The position numbers were made by a program, and so were the translations under genes. A stretch of DNA of 64,000 nt. It comes from CAZAYY01 sp964489525 (GTDB lineage Bacteria > Chloroflexota > Anaerolineae > Anaerolineales > JABWBV01). The stretch covers positions 124,001 to 188,000 of the forward strand of contig CAZAYY010000006.1 of the NCBI GenBank assembly GCA_964489525.1. The letters run 5' to 3'. Of this stretch, positions 56,911 through 64,000 are shown one piece after another. How positions within the stretch are numbered: position 1 is the stretch's first letter; every line of letters starts with the position of its first letter. Below the pieces are notes generated by a model. The model saw only the letters and a list, made by a program, of their open reading frames with translations. It was not told the DNA's origin and made no database searches.

Positions 56911-59900
56911 ATGCCAACCAAATTAACCCGCTACATGGAAGGAATTATGGAAGCCGCCTGGCTCGCCGCGGTCGTCTGTATTCCCTTGTTTTTCAACGTC
57001 TATTCAATGCGTATTTTTGAACCCGATAAACTCACCCTGCTGCGCTCGCTGGGGCTGATTGTCCTGGCAGCCTGGCTGGTCAAGCTGATAGACATGGGTG
57101 GAATTTCGTGGGCGCCTGCTGAAAACAATGAACCGCGTTGGAAAAGCCTGATGCGCACACCGTTTGCATTGGCAGTTGTCACCCTGGTGGTGGCCTACCT
57201 GGTTGCAACGGTTTTCTCCGTAGCCCCCAGCACCAGTTTCTGGGGTTCCTACCAACGCCTGCAAGGAACATACACAACCCTGACCTATATTGTTATTTTT
57301 GCCGCCATGGCCGTGAATTTGCGCCGGCGGCAGCAGTTGGAACGGGTGATTACCGCCGCCATCCTGGCCAGCCTGCCGGTGGGGTTATATGGCTTACTGC
57401 AGCGCTTCCAAATTGACCCGGTCCCCTGGGGCGGCGACACCTCCAAACGCATCGCATCGAATATGGGTAATGCCATTTTTGTGGCCGCTTATGTCATCAT
57501 GATTTTCCCCCTGGTGTTAAGCCGGATTGTTGCTACCTTCACAGCAATCATCAAAAACGAAGGGAATGTCGTAATCCAAATTGCACGCGGCACAATTTAT
57601 ATCTTCATTGCTGCACTGCACGTGATTGCGGTTTACCTGAGCAACAGCCGCGGCCCGTTGTTGGGCATGCTGGCAGGGTTCTTTTTCTTGATGGTGCTGC
57701 TTTCCCTGTATTGGCGTGCGCGCTGGCTCTTGTTTACCATCATGGCCACCGGTCTGGCTGCGGCGGCTTTCCTGGTGGTGCTCAACCTCCCCACCGGACC
57801 TTTTGACCAACTCAAACAAAACAACGCCTTTTTCAACCGGGTGGGCAGTTTGCTCAAACCCGAAGTCCAGTCCAACCAGGTGCGTGTGCTGATCTGGGAA
57901 GGAGCAACCGAGCTGGTCTCCTCCCAAGATCCGCTTACCTTTCCAGATGGAACCCAGGACCGCTGGGAGCCCCTGCGCCTGCTGGTGGGGTATGGGCCCG
58001 AAACCATGTACGTTGCCTATAACCCATACTACCCGGTGGAACTGGCCCATTTTGAAAGCCGCAACGCTTCTCCCGATCGGTCTCACAATGAAACCTGGGA
58101 TGCAGTCGTGATCACGGGTCTGCTTGGGTTGGCCTCTTACCTGGTCGTTTTTGTTTCAGCTTTTTATTACGGTCTTGCCTGGCTCAAAATGGTGAACAGC
58201 CGCAAACAGCGCATCTTGTTTTTTGGGTTGGTCATTGGCGGCGGGCTGGCCGGGGTGATTGGGTTCACTTTTTGGCAAGGCTTCTCGTTTATGGGGGTCG
58301 GGCTGCCTTTTGGTATCTTGATCGGTGTGGTGGCTTACCTTGTCCTGGTTGCGGTGTTTTCCCGCTACGAGGCCCCCCAAACCGACGGCGAAAAACTCCG
58401 AGCCCTCACCCTGATGGCGTTATTGGCCGCCATCGTGGCGCATTATGTCGAAATCCATTTCGGGATTGCCATTGCGGCCACCCGTACGCACTATTGGGTC
58501 TTTGCCGCTTTACTCTTCGTTGCGGGTTACATCCTGCCCCGGCTTGGAGAATACCAAATTGGAGATGACCAGGCCGTACCCGAAACCGAACCTGAAGCCG
58601 CAAGCAAAAAACGAGGTCGCAAACCAACCCGTTTATCCCCCAGTTCTGTAAAAGGTGGTGCCGAAATTTGGGTGGCCGGGTTGATCATTGCGTTAATTAT
58701 GGTCACCCTGGGGTACGATTTTGTCTCCAACAGCTCTCGCGTGACCACCGCCAACGAAATCATCTGGAATTCACTGACCAAACTACCCAATAAAGACATG
58801 GCAACCTCGTATGGTGTCCTCACCATGCTGCTCACCACCTGGATTTCCGCAGGCCTGGTGATGGCAGCCGAAATCAGCCGGTTATATCCCCAGCAGTCGA
58901 TTTTGAAAAACTTCCTCAAAGTGCTTGGCATTTCACTGGGCATCACAATGGTCTTTTACCTGCTGCATGCCAGCAACCTGGCTAACCTGGGCCGCTTTCC
59001 ACCCAACACCCAACCCACAATCATAGACATTGCCGCCCGGCAAGAAGGTGTGTTGACCCAGTTTTATGTCTACCTGATATTAATGTTGTTTGCCATGGGG
59101 TTTGCCAATCCACTTGACTGGCCGCAGAGAACCACCGGCAAAAAAGGCATGGGTGCATTTGCCCTGCCCGTTGTGATGATTCTGGCGTTTTGGGGCATCA
59201 GCGTCACCAACCTGCGGATTATCCATGCGGATATGACCTTTAAATTTGCCGACCCATTGGCCAACGGCGCCAGCCCGAACTACGATGCGGCCATCCAACT
59301 TTACCGCCGGGCGACTGAACTGGCCCCAGATGAAGATCACTATTATCTCTTCCTGGGCCGGGCTTACCTTGAAATGGCCCGCACTGCCGAAGACCCGGCT
59401 GAACGCGAAGAATTGATGGAAACTGCCAAAACAGACCTCATTCGTGCCCAAGGCATTAACCCGCTCAATACCGACCATACCGCCAACCTTGCCCGGCTGT
59501 ACCGGGTTTGGGCCGGGTTCGACCCGGCGCTGCAGGACGAGCGCGGCCAGCAATCCGCAGCGTATTACGAAAAAGCAACCACGCTCAGCCCCCAAAACAC
59601 CACCCTCTGGAATGAAAAAGCCATTGTTTACCTGAGTGTGCTCGATGAGCGTGAAAAAGCCCTGGAAATCTTGAACCAATCGCTCGAAATTGACCCGGAA
59701 TTTGATGGTACCAATGGACTTTTGGGTGATTTTTATTCCCAGGAAGCCCGGCGCGAGCGAGAAGACGAAGCGAAGAGGACGGAACTCCTGGAGCAAGCCG
59801 CTGATTATTACCAACGCGCCTTTGAAACCACCTACCTGAACCGGTTGGCCACCAACGCCGTGCGCTACAACTACCTGGTGGCCCAGGCAAGTGTGCGTGC

Positions 59901-60159
59901 AGAACTAAACGACTATGAAAACGCCCTCGTAGCCTATACGAAAGCCCTGGATTTTGTTGCCGATGCACAGTTATGGCGGCTTGAAGAGACGATTGCCCAG
60001 GTTCACGCCCAATTGGGAGAATTCACAGAAGCGATTAAATTTGCCACACAAGCCTTAGAAAGCGCACCGGAAAACCAGGCAGACCGCATCAAGCAGTATA
60101 TTGCCAGTTTGGAAGCGGCCAAAGTCAGGGAAGAAAGTGAAACGCCAACCGCACCTTAA
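56911..60159 (+). CDS. O-antigen ligase/polymerase-like membrane protein fused to TPR repeats
   Basis: This is a 1082-residue protein. The N-terminal 770 residues hold many membrane helices and the WaaL/Wzy-type motif YLSNSRGPLLGM with the large periplasmic loop after it. A second hydrophobic block follows a basic linker (KKRGRKPTR, about residue 568). The C-terminal 300 residues are at least five TPR-like repeats (AAIQLYRRATELAPDEDHYY, AAYYEKATTLSPQNTTLW, ALEILNQSLEIDPEF, ALVAYTKALDF). Such fusions are thought to couple polymer ligation or polymerisation to partner binding. Its end overlaps the opposing glycosyltransferase gene by four bases. Confidence 0.85.
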   Translation: MPTKLTRYMEGIMEAAWLAAVVCIPLFFNVYSMRIFEPDKLTLLRSLGLIVLAAWLVKLIDMGGISWAPAENNEPRWKSLMRTPFALAVVTLVVAYLVATVFSVAPSTSFWGSYQRLQGTYTTLTYIVIFAAMAVNLRRRQQLERVITAAILASLPVGLYGLLQRFQIDPVPWGGDTSKRIASNMGNAIFVAAYVIMIFPLVLSRIVATFTAIIKNEGNVVIQIARGTIYIFIAALHVIAVYLSNSRGPLLGMLAGFFFLMVLLSLYWRARWLLFTIMATGLAAAAFLVVLNLPTGPFDQLKQNNAFFNRVGSLLKPEVQSNQVRVLIWEGATELVSSQDPLTFPDGTQDRWEPLRLLVGYGPETMYVAYNPYYPVELAHFESRNASPDRSHNETWDAVVITGLLGLASYLVVFVSAFYYGLAWLKMVNSRKQRILFFGLVIGGGLAGVIGFTFWQGFSFMGVGLPFGILIGVVAYLVLVAVFSRYEAPQTDGEKLRALTLMALLAAIVAHYVEIHFGIAIAATRTHYWVFAALLFVAGYILPRLGEYQIGDDQAVPETEPEAASKKRGRKPTRLSPSSVKGGAEIWVAGLIIALIMVTLGYDFVSNSSRVTTANEIIWNSLTKLPNKDMATSYGVLTMLLTTWISAGLVMAAEISRLYPQQSILKNFLKVLGISLGITMVFYLLHASNLANLGRFPPNTQPTIIDIAARQEGVLTQFYVYLILMLFAMGFANPLDWPQRTTGKKGMGAFALPVVMILAFWGISVTNLRIIHADMTFKFADPLANGASPNYDAAIQLYRRATELAPDEDHYYLFLGRAYLEMARTAEDPAEREELMETAKTDLIRAQGINPLNTDHTANLARLYRVWAGFDPALQDERGQQSAAYYEKATTLSPQNTTLWNEKAIVYLSVLDEREKALEILNQSLEIDPEFDGTNGLLGDFYSQEARREREDEAKRTELLEQAADYYQRAFETTYLNRLATNAVRYNYLVAQASVRAELNDYENALVAYTKALDFVADAQLWRLEETIAQVHAQLGEFTEAIKFATQALESAPENQADRIKQYIASLEAAKVREESETPTAP

Positions 60160-60896
60160 GGGGTTGGCGATGGCTGTGCAGGCCGGTAATTTCGAAAACG
60201 CCAGCGCATCTGCCAAACCCGCAATGCGGCTTCAATTTGGATGCGCAGCGACATTTTCGAAACCCCTTCCGAACGTTCCGCAAAATAAATCGGAACTTCG
60301 GTAAACCGCAACCCACTCAGGTGGGCAATATAGGCTGTTTCCACCTGGTAAGCATAGCCGTTCGAGCGAACCAGGTGGAGCGGCATACGCTGCACAGCAG
60401 AGCGCTTATAGACCCGAAACCCCCCGGTGCAGTCGCGAATGGGCATTTGCAGCAGGGTTCGGGCGTAGAAATTTCCAAATGCAGAAAGCCCCTTGCGCCA
60501 GAGCGGCCATTTCTCATCCACACTGCCCCCGGCAACATAGCGCGAGCCAATGGCAATGTCCACCCCTTCAACGGCCTGGTAAAGTTCCACAAGCTTGGCG
60601 GGGGGATGGGAAAAATCGGTATCCATTTGCGCCACCAGATCCGCACCCGCATCTAAGGCCAGTTGAAACCCTTGCTGGTATGCCGCCCCCAGGCCCTGTT
60701 TTCCGGGCCTGTGAATGGCGTGGACCCGTCCAGGGTGCTGTGCTGCATACGCATCGGCAATCTGCCCCGTGCCATCCGGGCTGTTATCGTCCAGTACCAT
60801 CGCGGAAAGTGGCAGCGGCAAGGCAAGCAGCGCATCGAGCATGCGTGGCAAGTTGCCAGCCTCATTATAGGTGGGAAGTAAGACGGTGAGGTGCAA
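60156..60896 (-). CDS. Polyprenol monophosphomannose synthase-like GT2 glycosyltransferase
   Basis: This is a 246-residue GT2 enzyme like bacterial Ppm/DPM1 proteins. The start HLTVLLPTYNEAGNLPRML, the UDP/GDP-binding DDNSPDGTG, LVAQMDTDFSHPP (DxD) and DCTGGFRVYKRSA are diagnostic. There is no membrane domain of its own. It likely transfers mannose or another sugar from a nucleotide to polyprenyl phosphate, providing donors for glycan or protein glycosylation. The start is TTG, only two bases after the stop of the response regulator, and no ribosome site is seen, so translation is probably coupled to that gene. Confidence 0.88.
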   Translation of the reverse strand: MHLTVLLPTYNEAGNLPRMLDALLALPLPLSAMVLDDNSPDGTGQIADAYAAQHPGRVHAIHRPGKQGLGAAYQQGFQLALDAGADLVAQMDTDFSHPPAKLVELYQAVEGVDIAIGSRYVAGGSVDEKWPLWRKGLSAFGNFYARTLLQMPIRDCTGGFRVYKRSAVQRMPLHLVRSNGYAYQVETAYIAHLSGLRFTEVPIYFAERSEGVSKMSLRIQIEAALRVWQMRWRFRNYRPAQPSPTP

Positions 60897-60898
60897 AA

Positions 60899-61762
60899 TC
60901 AGGAAAGTTGGGTTTGTAAAATGCTGCGAATTTTTTCTGGCGCAGTGGAGGCAGGGTCCAACCGGGCAGGGACTGCCTGGGAGGTTCGAATGCGCAAACG
61001 GTCTGCCGGGAAATGATTGGCTTCGCGAGCTTTGAGGGGGTAAAAATAATCCAGGGATTGCACCAACCGGGAGCGAATGCGGTCGTGTAAATCAGCCATC
61101 AAGGCAGGTTCGGTCACCAGGATAAACTGGTGTTTTTCGATATGACCCAAAAAATCAGAATTGCCAAGGTCTTTCAGCGTGTTTTGCAGCATCAGGCTGA
61201 CAGCCCGCAGCACATCATCCGACGCCACAAAGCCGTAAACTTCCCGAAATGCATCCAGATTTTCCAACGAAATCAGCATCAAGGCAAAAGGCTGCTCGCT
61301 TTTCACTGCCTGTAAAATCCGTTCGTCAACCAGCCGGCCTTCGGGCAGCCCGGTAATCGGGTTGGTGAGCACATCCTGTGCAACGCGCTTCAAGGCGTTC
61401 CGCACCCGCAGGCGGAGTTCCTGAACATCAAAAGGTTTGGTGATATAGTCATCCGCCCCCAGTTCAAGGCCTTTCAAACGGTCTGTCCGGGAGCGTTTTT
61501 CAGTCAAGAAAATGATGGGTATATGTTCTGTCCGGCGATTGGTCCGGAGGCGGTGGGCCACTTCAAAACCATCAATATCTGGAAGCCGGATATCCAAAAT
61601 TACAAGGTCAGGGACATTGACCTGGCATTCCTTCACAGCATCTTCACCCCAATTGACGGTGGTCACATTGTAGCCCTGGACGCGAAAATAGGCGTTGAGC
61701 ATATCTGCTACATCTAAATCATCTTCAACAATCAGGACGGAATGTTTCGGTTCGGGGCTCAC
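60899..61762 (-). CDS. Response regulator with degenerate GGDEF-like output domain
   Basis: This is a 287-residue protein. Residues 1-125 form a receiver domain with phospho-acceptor Asp57 (LVILDIRLPDIDGFE) and Lys109 (DYITKPFD). From about residue 133 a GGDEF-like domain begins with NPITGLPEGRLVDE, but where the active-site loop should read GGDEF the sequence is HIEKHQF (about 207-213). It therefore should not make cyclic di-GMP and may act as a binding or dimerisation domain. The start is GTG with TGAGG upstream. It follows the V4R gene by 22 bases. Confidence 0.85.
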   Translation of the reverse strand: MSPEPKHSVLIVEDDLDVADMLNAYFRVQGYNVTTVNWGEDAVKECQVNVPDLVILDIRLPDIDGFEVAHRLRTNRRTEHIPIIFLTEKRSRTDRLKGLELGADDYITKPFDVQELRLRVRNALKRVAQDVLTNPITGLPEGRLVDERILQAVKSEQPFALMLISLENLDAFREVYGFVASDDVLRAVSLMLQNTLKDLGNSDFLGHIEKHQFILVTEPALMADLHDRIRSRLVQSLDYFYPLKAREANHFPADRLRIRTSQAVPARLDPASTAPEKIRSILQTQLS

Positions 61763-61784
61763 CAGGCTGCCTCAATAAACTCGG

Positions 61785-62420
61785 TTAACTGATGGGGCTT
61801 TTTTGGATGGTGAACTCACACACATCGTGCCCCATGGCAATACATTTCGATTCGTTTACCCTGAACTCACTGCCGCCAGAAAGCCATTTAAGGCCTTCCT
61901 GCAGCAAACCCACAGCAATATAGCAAACGGGTTTGTCTAATCCTTTTCGCCCCCAACAAACCGGGCAGCGATGGATTGTGTAAATAATTTCGTTTTCTTC
62001 TTCACGCACGGTGCTGTGTTGGTCGCTTACCTGGCTAAAAATTCTCGCCATGGCCGGTAAACCAATCCGCAGCTTGGTAGGAAGAGAAAGAACTTTAAAA
62101 GCCATATCGCCAACACCCGCCAGCGCGCCAAAATTGCGCAGGGCATCGGCAAACAGCGCCCGGCCTGCTCGCAGTGCCAGGCCACGCCCACCCCGCGGGC
62201 CATACATCTCTTCTAATGCCAGGTTCAGGGCAGTGTAATCCGAAAAATCGAATTCACGCTCCAGGTTATCTTGTGGGAAATGGTCAATAAATTGGGGAAG
62301 ATGGGCAAGGTTCAAAATGGCATTTAAGCCATTTTTGCCCATCACCTGCTCAAACGCATCCAGGGTGATCAGGGCAAATTTATTCGGGTAATAGTAACCA
62401 CTTTTGGGGATTGGATCCAT
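61785..62420 (-). CDS. V4R-domain protein with clustered cysteines
   Basis: This is a 211-residue soluble protein whose C-terminal half resembles a V4R (4-vinyl-reductase-type) small-molecule-binding domain: CYIAVGLLQEGLKWLSGGSE, then VNESKCIAMGHDVCEFTI. Cysteines at 152, 155, 166, 193 and 201 could bind zinc or sense redox state. The N-terminal half is helical. It lies between a Roadblock/LC7 gene (16 bases upstream) and a response regulator (22 bases downstream) on the same strand. A sensory role in that cassette is inferred. Confidence 0.75.
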   Translation of the reverse strand: MDPIPKSGYYYPNKFALITLDAFEQVMGKNGLNAILNLAHLPQFIDHFPQDNLEREFDFSDYTALNLALEEMYGPRGGRGLALRAGRALFADALRNFGALAGVGDMAFKVLSLPTKLRIGLPAMARIFSQVSDQHSTVREEENEIIYTIHRCPVCWGRKGLDKPVCYIAVGLLQEGLKWLSGGSEFRVNESKCIAMGHDVCEFTIQKSPIS

Positions 62421-62436
62421 AACCTTGCTACCGGGG

Positions 62437-62808
62437 TCAGATCAGCTTTTCCAGGTCTTCAGCGGCTCTCCGCATATCCAACATAATTAGCCCAAGCCGT
62501 GCTTCCTTGCGCGCCATGACCGTAAGCACCGCCTCTTCTCCAACCGCTGTGAGCAGGACATAGCCATTTACCCCTTTAATATACACCTGTTCCAAAACAC
62601 CGCGACCCAGTTCGGACGCGATTCGCTCACCAAGAGAAAGCATGGCAGCAGACATTGCCGAAACCCGGTCTTCTTCAATATTTTGGGGAAGTGCTGAGGC
62701 AATTGAAAGGCCATCCACACTTACAACAGCAGATGCTTCAACATCCGGTGAGAATGCCTGCAAATCGCGTAAGCGTTCGACCATAAGTTGAGTACGTGAC
62801 TTGGTCAA
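62437..62808 (-). CDS. Roadblock/LC7-domain protein, copy B
   Basis: This is a 123-residue Roadblock/LC7 protein, a close paralogue of the one at 49995. The segment EEDRVSAMSAAMLSLGERIA is identical in both. The start is TTG at 62808 with CAGGAGT upstream. It is the first gene of the LC7-V4R-response regulator-glycosyltransferase run. Such proteins usually control small GTPases or act as scaffolds; no GTPase is found here. The two copies may form homo- or heterodimers. Confidence 0.9.
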   Translation of the reverse strand: MTKSRTQLMVERLRDLQAFSPDVEASAVVSVDGLSIASALPQNIEEDRVSAMSAAMLSLGERIASELGRGVLEQVYIKGVNGYVLLTAVGEEAVLTVMARKEARLGLIMLDMRRAAEDLEKLI

Positions 62809-62942
62809 GGGTTACTCCTGATTGGGGGAATCGCGTTCCTAAAGCCAACGCATGTATTTGGTCAATAATGTAGCACAGGGCTGGCTTTGTGTCAAGCAGT
62901 TTTGTTTTTCCACATCATCAGAAATTCCCAGGAAAAGTCTGC

Positions 62943-62948
62943 TATAAT
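62943..62948 (+). promoter_or_regulatory. -10 box giving a likely leaderless transcript
   Basis: TATAAT at 62943-62948 ends six bases before the ATG at 62955, so transcription should start at or next to the start codon. No Shine-Dalgarno is possible in that space. The -35 is weak. Confidence 0.5.
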
Positions 62949-62954
62949 AACGCA

Positions 62955-63137
62955 ATGGAAAACCTTCTGGGCAGTGATTTCTCACAACTGATTTGGATAA
63001 TTCTGGTGTTAGGGCTGGCCTGGCTGGCGCTTCGTTTCATCTTGAAATTGACGGTGAAGCTGTTTGTGGCTGGCTGCAGTGTGATTGTTATCCTGGGCAT
63101 TATTTTCTTTTTCTTTGGTAACTTTTTGGGCGGTTAG
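62955..63137 (+). CDS. Small two-helix membrane protein
   Basis: This is a 60-residue, very hydrophobic protein with two membrane helices (LIWIILVLGLAWLALRF and FVAGCSVIVILGIIFFFFG) joined by a short basic loop. I do not recognise a family. The ATG at 62955 is chosen from the promoter position; the frame extends 22 codons upstream through the -10 box. It is probably monocistronic and read divergently from the LC7 cassette. Function unknown. Confidence 0.65.
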   Translation: MENLLGSDFSQLIWIILVLGLAWLALRFILKLTVKLFVAGCSVIVILGIIFFFFGNFLGG

Positions 63138-63270
63138 GGAAACCGCTGAAAATCGTTATCGAAAATCTCCAAGTACACCTGTAAGTTTCCGAAATCAGCC
63201 GGCTTGTTTCCTGATGATTGATAAAGCAGTGATTTAACCTTTTACCTCACCCATTTTGCGAGAAACCACG

Positions 63271-63912
63271 ATGACTACAATTCCCTATGGCCCCATTCTG
63301 ATTGTTGAAGATGTCCCCAATATTCGGGATTTGCTCCAGGTAACCCTGAGTTTCAAGGGCTACCCGGTTATCACGGCCTCAGATGGCATCCAGGCGCTGC
63401 AGCGCGTGGCCGAGCAGCGCCCCGCATTAATCATCAGCGACCTGCTTATGCCAAACCTCGATGGCTTCGGGATGACCCAACAACTGCGCACCAACCCCCT
63501 GACCCGCGATATTCCCATTATCCTGATATCGGCAACCTACCTCTCCCCAGAAGACCGGGAATTCGCCCGGCGGCTGGGCGCTGTGCGCTTCCTGGAAAAA
63601 CCTGTTGACACCGAAGAGTTTCTGCTTACAGTTGCCGAAATTCTCACCCAGGGTTCACCAACGCTGCCAGACCCATTATCCGATGAGGAGTTTTACCAGG
63701 AATATCGAGGCAGGTTGGAAATTAAACTGCGCCATAAAAACCGGCAAATTTCGCGTACACAGGCCTTGCTGGTTTCGCTGCCGGAAGAACAAAGGCCGGC
63801 TTTTCGCGCAATATTGGACGAGGAAGTGCTCCAGCTGTCGAATATCAAGAAAGAACTGGATAAACTCTATAATATTCTGGATGTGGAAGATCATTCCGAG
63901 GCCAGCGAGTAG
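63271..63912 (+). CDS. Response regulator with C-terminal coiled-coil
   Basis: This is a 213-residue protein. Residues 1-125 form a receiver domain: PILIVEDVPNIRDLLQVTL, phospho-acceptor Asp in LIISDLLMPNLDGFG, and the conserved Lys in RFLEKPVD. The rest (about 130-213) is helical and charged (EIKLRHKNRQISRTQALLVS, LSNIKKELDKLYNILDVED) and looks like coiled coil without a DNA-binding motif. It may work by protein contact. It converges with a probable surE, five bases apart. No kinase is adjacent. Confidence 0.85.
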   Translation: MTTIPYGPILIVEDVPNIRDLLQVTLSFKGYPVITASDGIQALQRVAEQRPALIISDLLMPNLDGFGMTQQLRTNPLTRDIPIILISATYLSPEDREFARRLGAVRFLEKPVDTEEFLLTVAEILTQGSPTLPDPLSDEEFYQEYRGRLEIKLRHKNRQISRTQALLVSLPEEQRPAFRAILDEEVLQLSNIKKELDKLYNILDVEDHSEASE

Positions 63913-63917
63913 GCCAT

Positions 63918-64000
63918 TTATCTTAATAAATTTGCCAATTCATCCAGGCTGAGCCGCGAGGTAAGGTCCAGGCTTAAGGGTGTCACCGCCACCTGGCGCA
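63918..64000 (-). CDS. surE: 3' end of a probable surE (5'/3'-nucleotidase), cut by window edge
   Basis: The last 26 codons and stop of a minus-strand gene are visible. The peptide VAVTPLSLDLTSRLSLDELA resembles the C-terminus of SurE nucleotidases, which usually ends in a VSVTPL-x-LDLT segment and a short helix. The catalytic part lies outside the window, so the call rests on this tail alone. Confidence 0.5.
   Translation of the reverse strand, partial: RQVAVTPLSLDLTSRLSLDELANLLR

Noticed and set aside
60899..61762. An active diguanylate cyclase
   Set aside because: The GGDEF loop reads IEKHQF, without the residues needed for metal and GTP binding.

Overview
The window reads as one contiguous piece of a bacterial chromosome, most likely from the phylum Chloroflexota and probably an Anaerolineae-type organism. 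This placement is inferred from gene content: a secreted multidomain amylase ending in a YLPL-type tail, GH-A-like secreted proteins, GtrA and UXS envelope genes, Roadblock/LC7 regulators, and many TTG or GTG starts. No rRNA or tRNA gene, IS element, prophage, CRISPR array or replication origin was seen. Base composition looks moderately GC-rich by eye. Intergenic regions are AT-richer and carry clear hairpin terminators and TATAAT-type promoters.

Layout. 1-5.1 kb: an SPFH/HTH protein cut by the left edge with its helical partner on the minus strand, then Nudix hydrolase, SGNH lipoprotein, MscS channel and TerC on the plus strand. 5.2-9.5 kb: a tight minus-strand cluster (beta-strand protein, ChlI-like AAA+ ATPase, URO-D-like protein, RsmD, cyclic-nucleotide-domain histidine kinase) joined by ATGA overlaps. 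9.65-12.7 kb: an envelope cluster (G5/beta-propeller lipoprotein, UDP-glucuronate decarboxylase, GtrA). 12.8-18.9 kb: scpB-HD-GNAT, an opposing epoxide-hydrolase-like gene, then a PAP2-like protein, a sulfatase-fold protein and lgt, closed by strong hairpins. 19.2-23.2 kb: panB, an unrecognised 428-residue protein and an ALDH7-type dehydrogenase. 23.5-28.8 kb: a giant secreted GH13 amylase flanked by two related non-coding repeats.

29.2-34.2 kb: PspC, an Rrf2-type regulator with four cysteines, a methyltransferase, and an ArsR-MFS-VOC operon. 34.2-39.2 kb (minus): a cluster around an FtsZ whose T7 loop has His in place of the catalytic Asp, with two GH-A-like proteins that seem to have lost their catalytic glutamates. 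39.3-44.6 kb: an SDR gene, then a GNAT - N-acylamino-acid racemase - cyclase-family hydrolase - phosphodiesterase-like operon that looks like a D-amino-acid conversion route. 44.7-50.4 kb: radC, a zinc-ribbon membrane protein, an orphan Flp pilin, eno, pyrG and a Roadblock/LC7 protein. 50.5-60.2 kb (plus): a Pro/Thr-rich membrane protein, pth, mfd, a wecC-like dehydrogenase and an O-antigen-ligase/TPR fusion. 60.2-64 kb: a polyprenol-phosphate sugar synthase behind a Roadblock/LC7 - V4R - receiver/degenerate-GGDEF cassette, a small membrane protein, a second response regulator and the 3' end of a probable surE.

The strongest leads are the FtsZ neighbourhood with three independently degenerated active sites, the LC7-V4R-REC cassette, the NSAR pathway with a cyclase-family hydrolase as its last step, and the unknown protein between panB and ALDH7. 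All assignments come from reading the translated sequence; no database search was possible.
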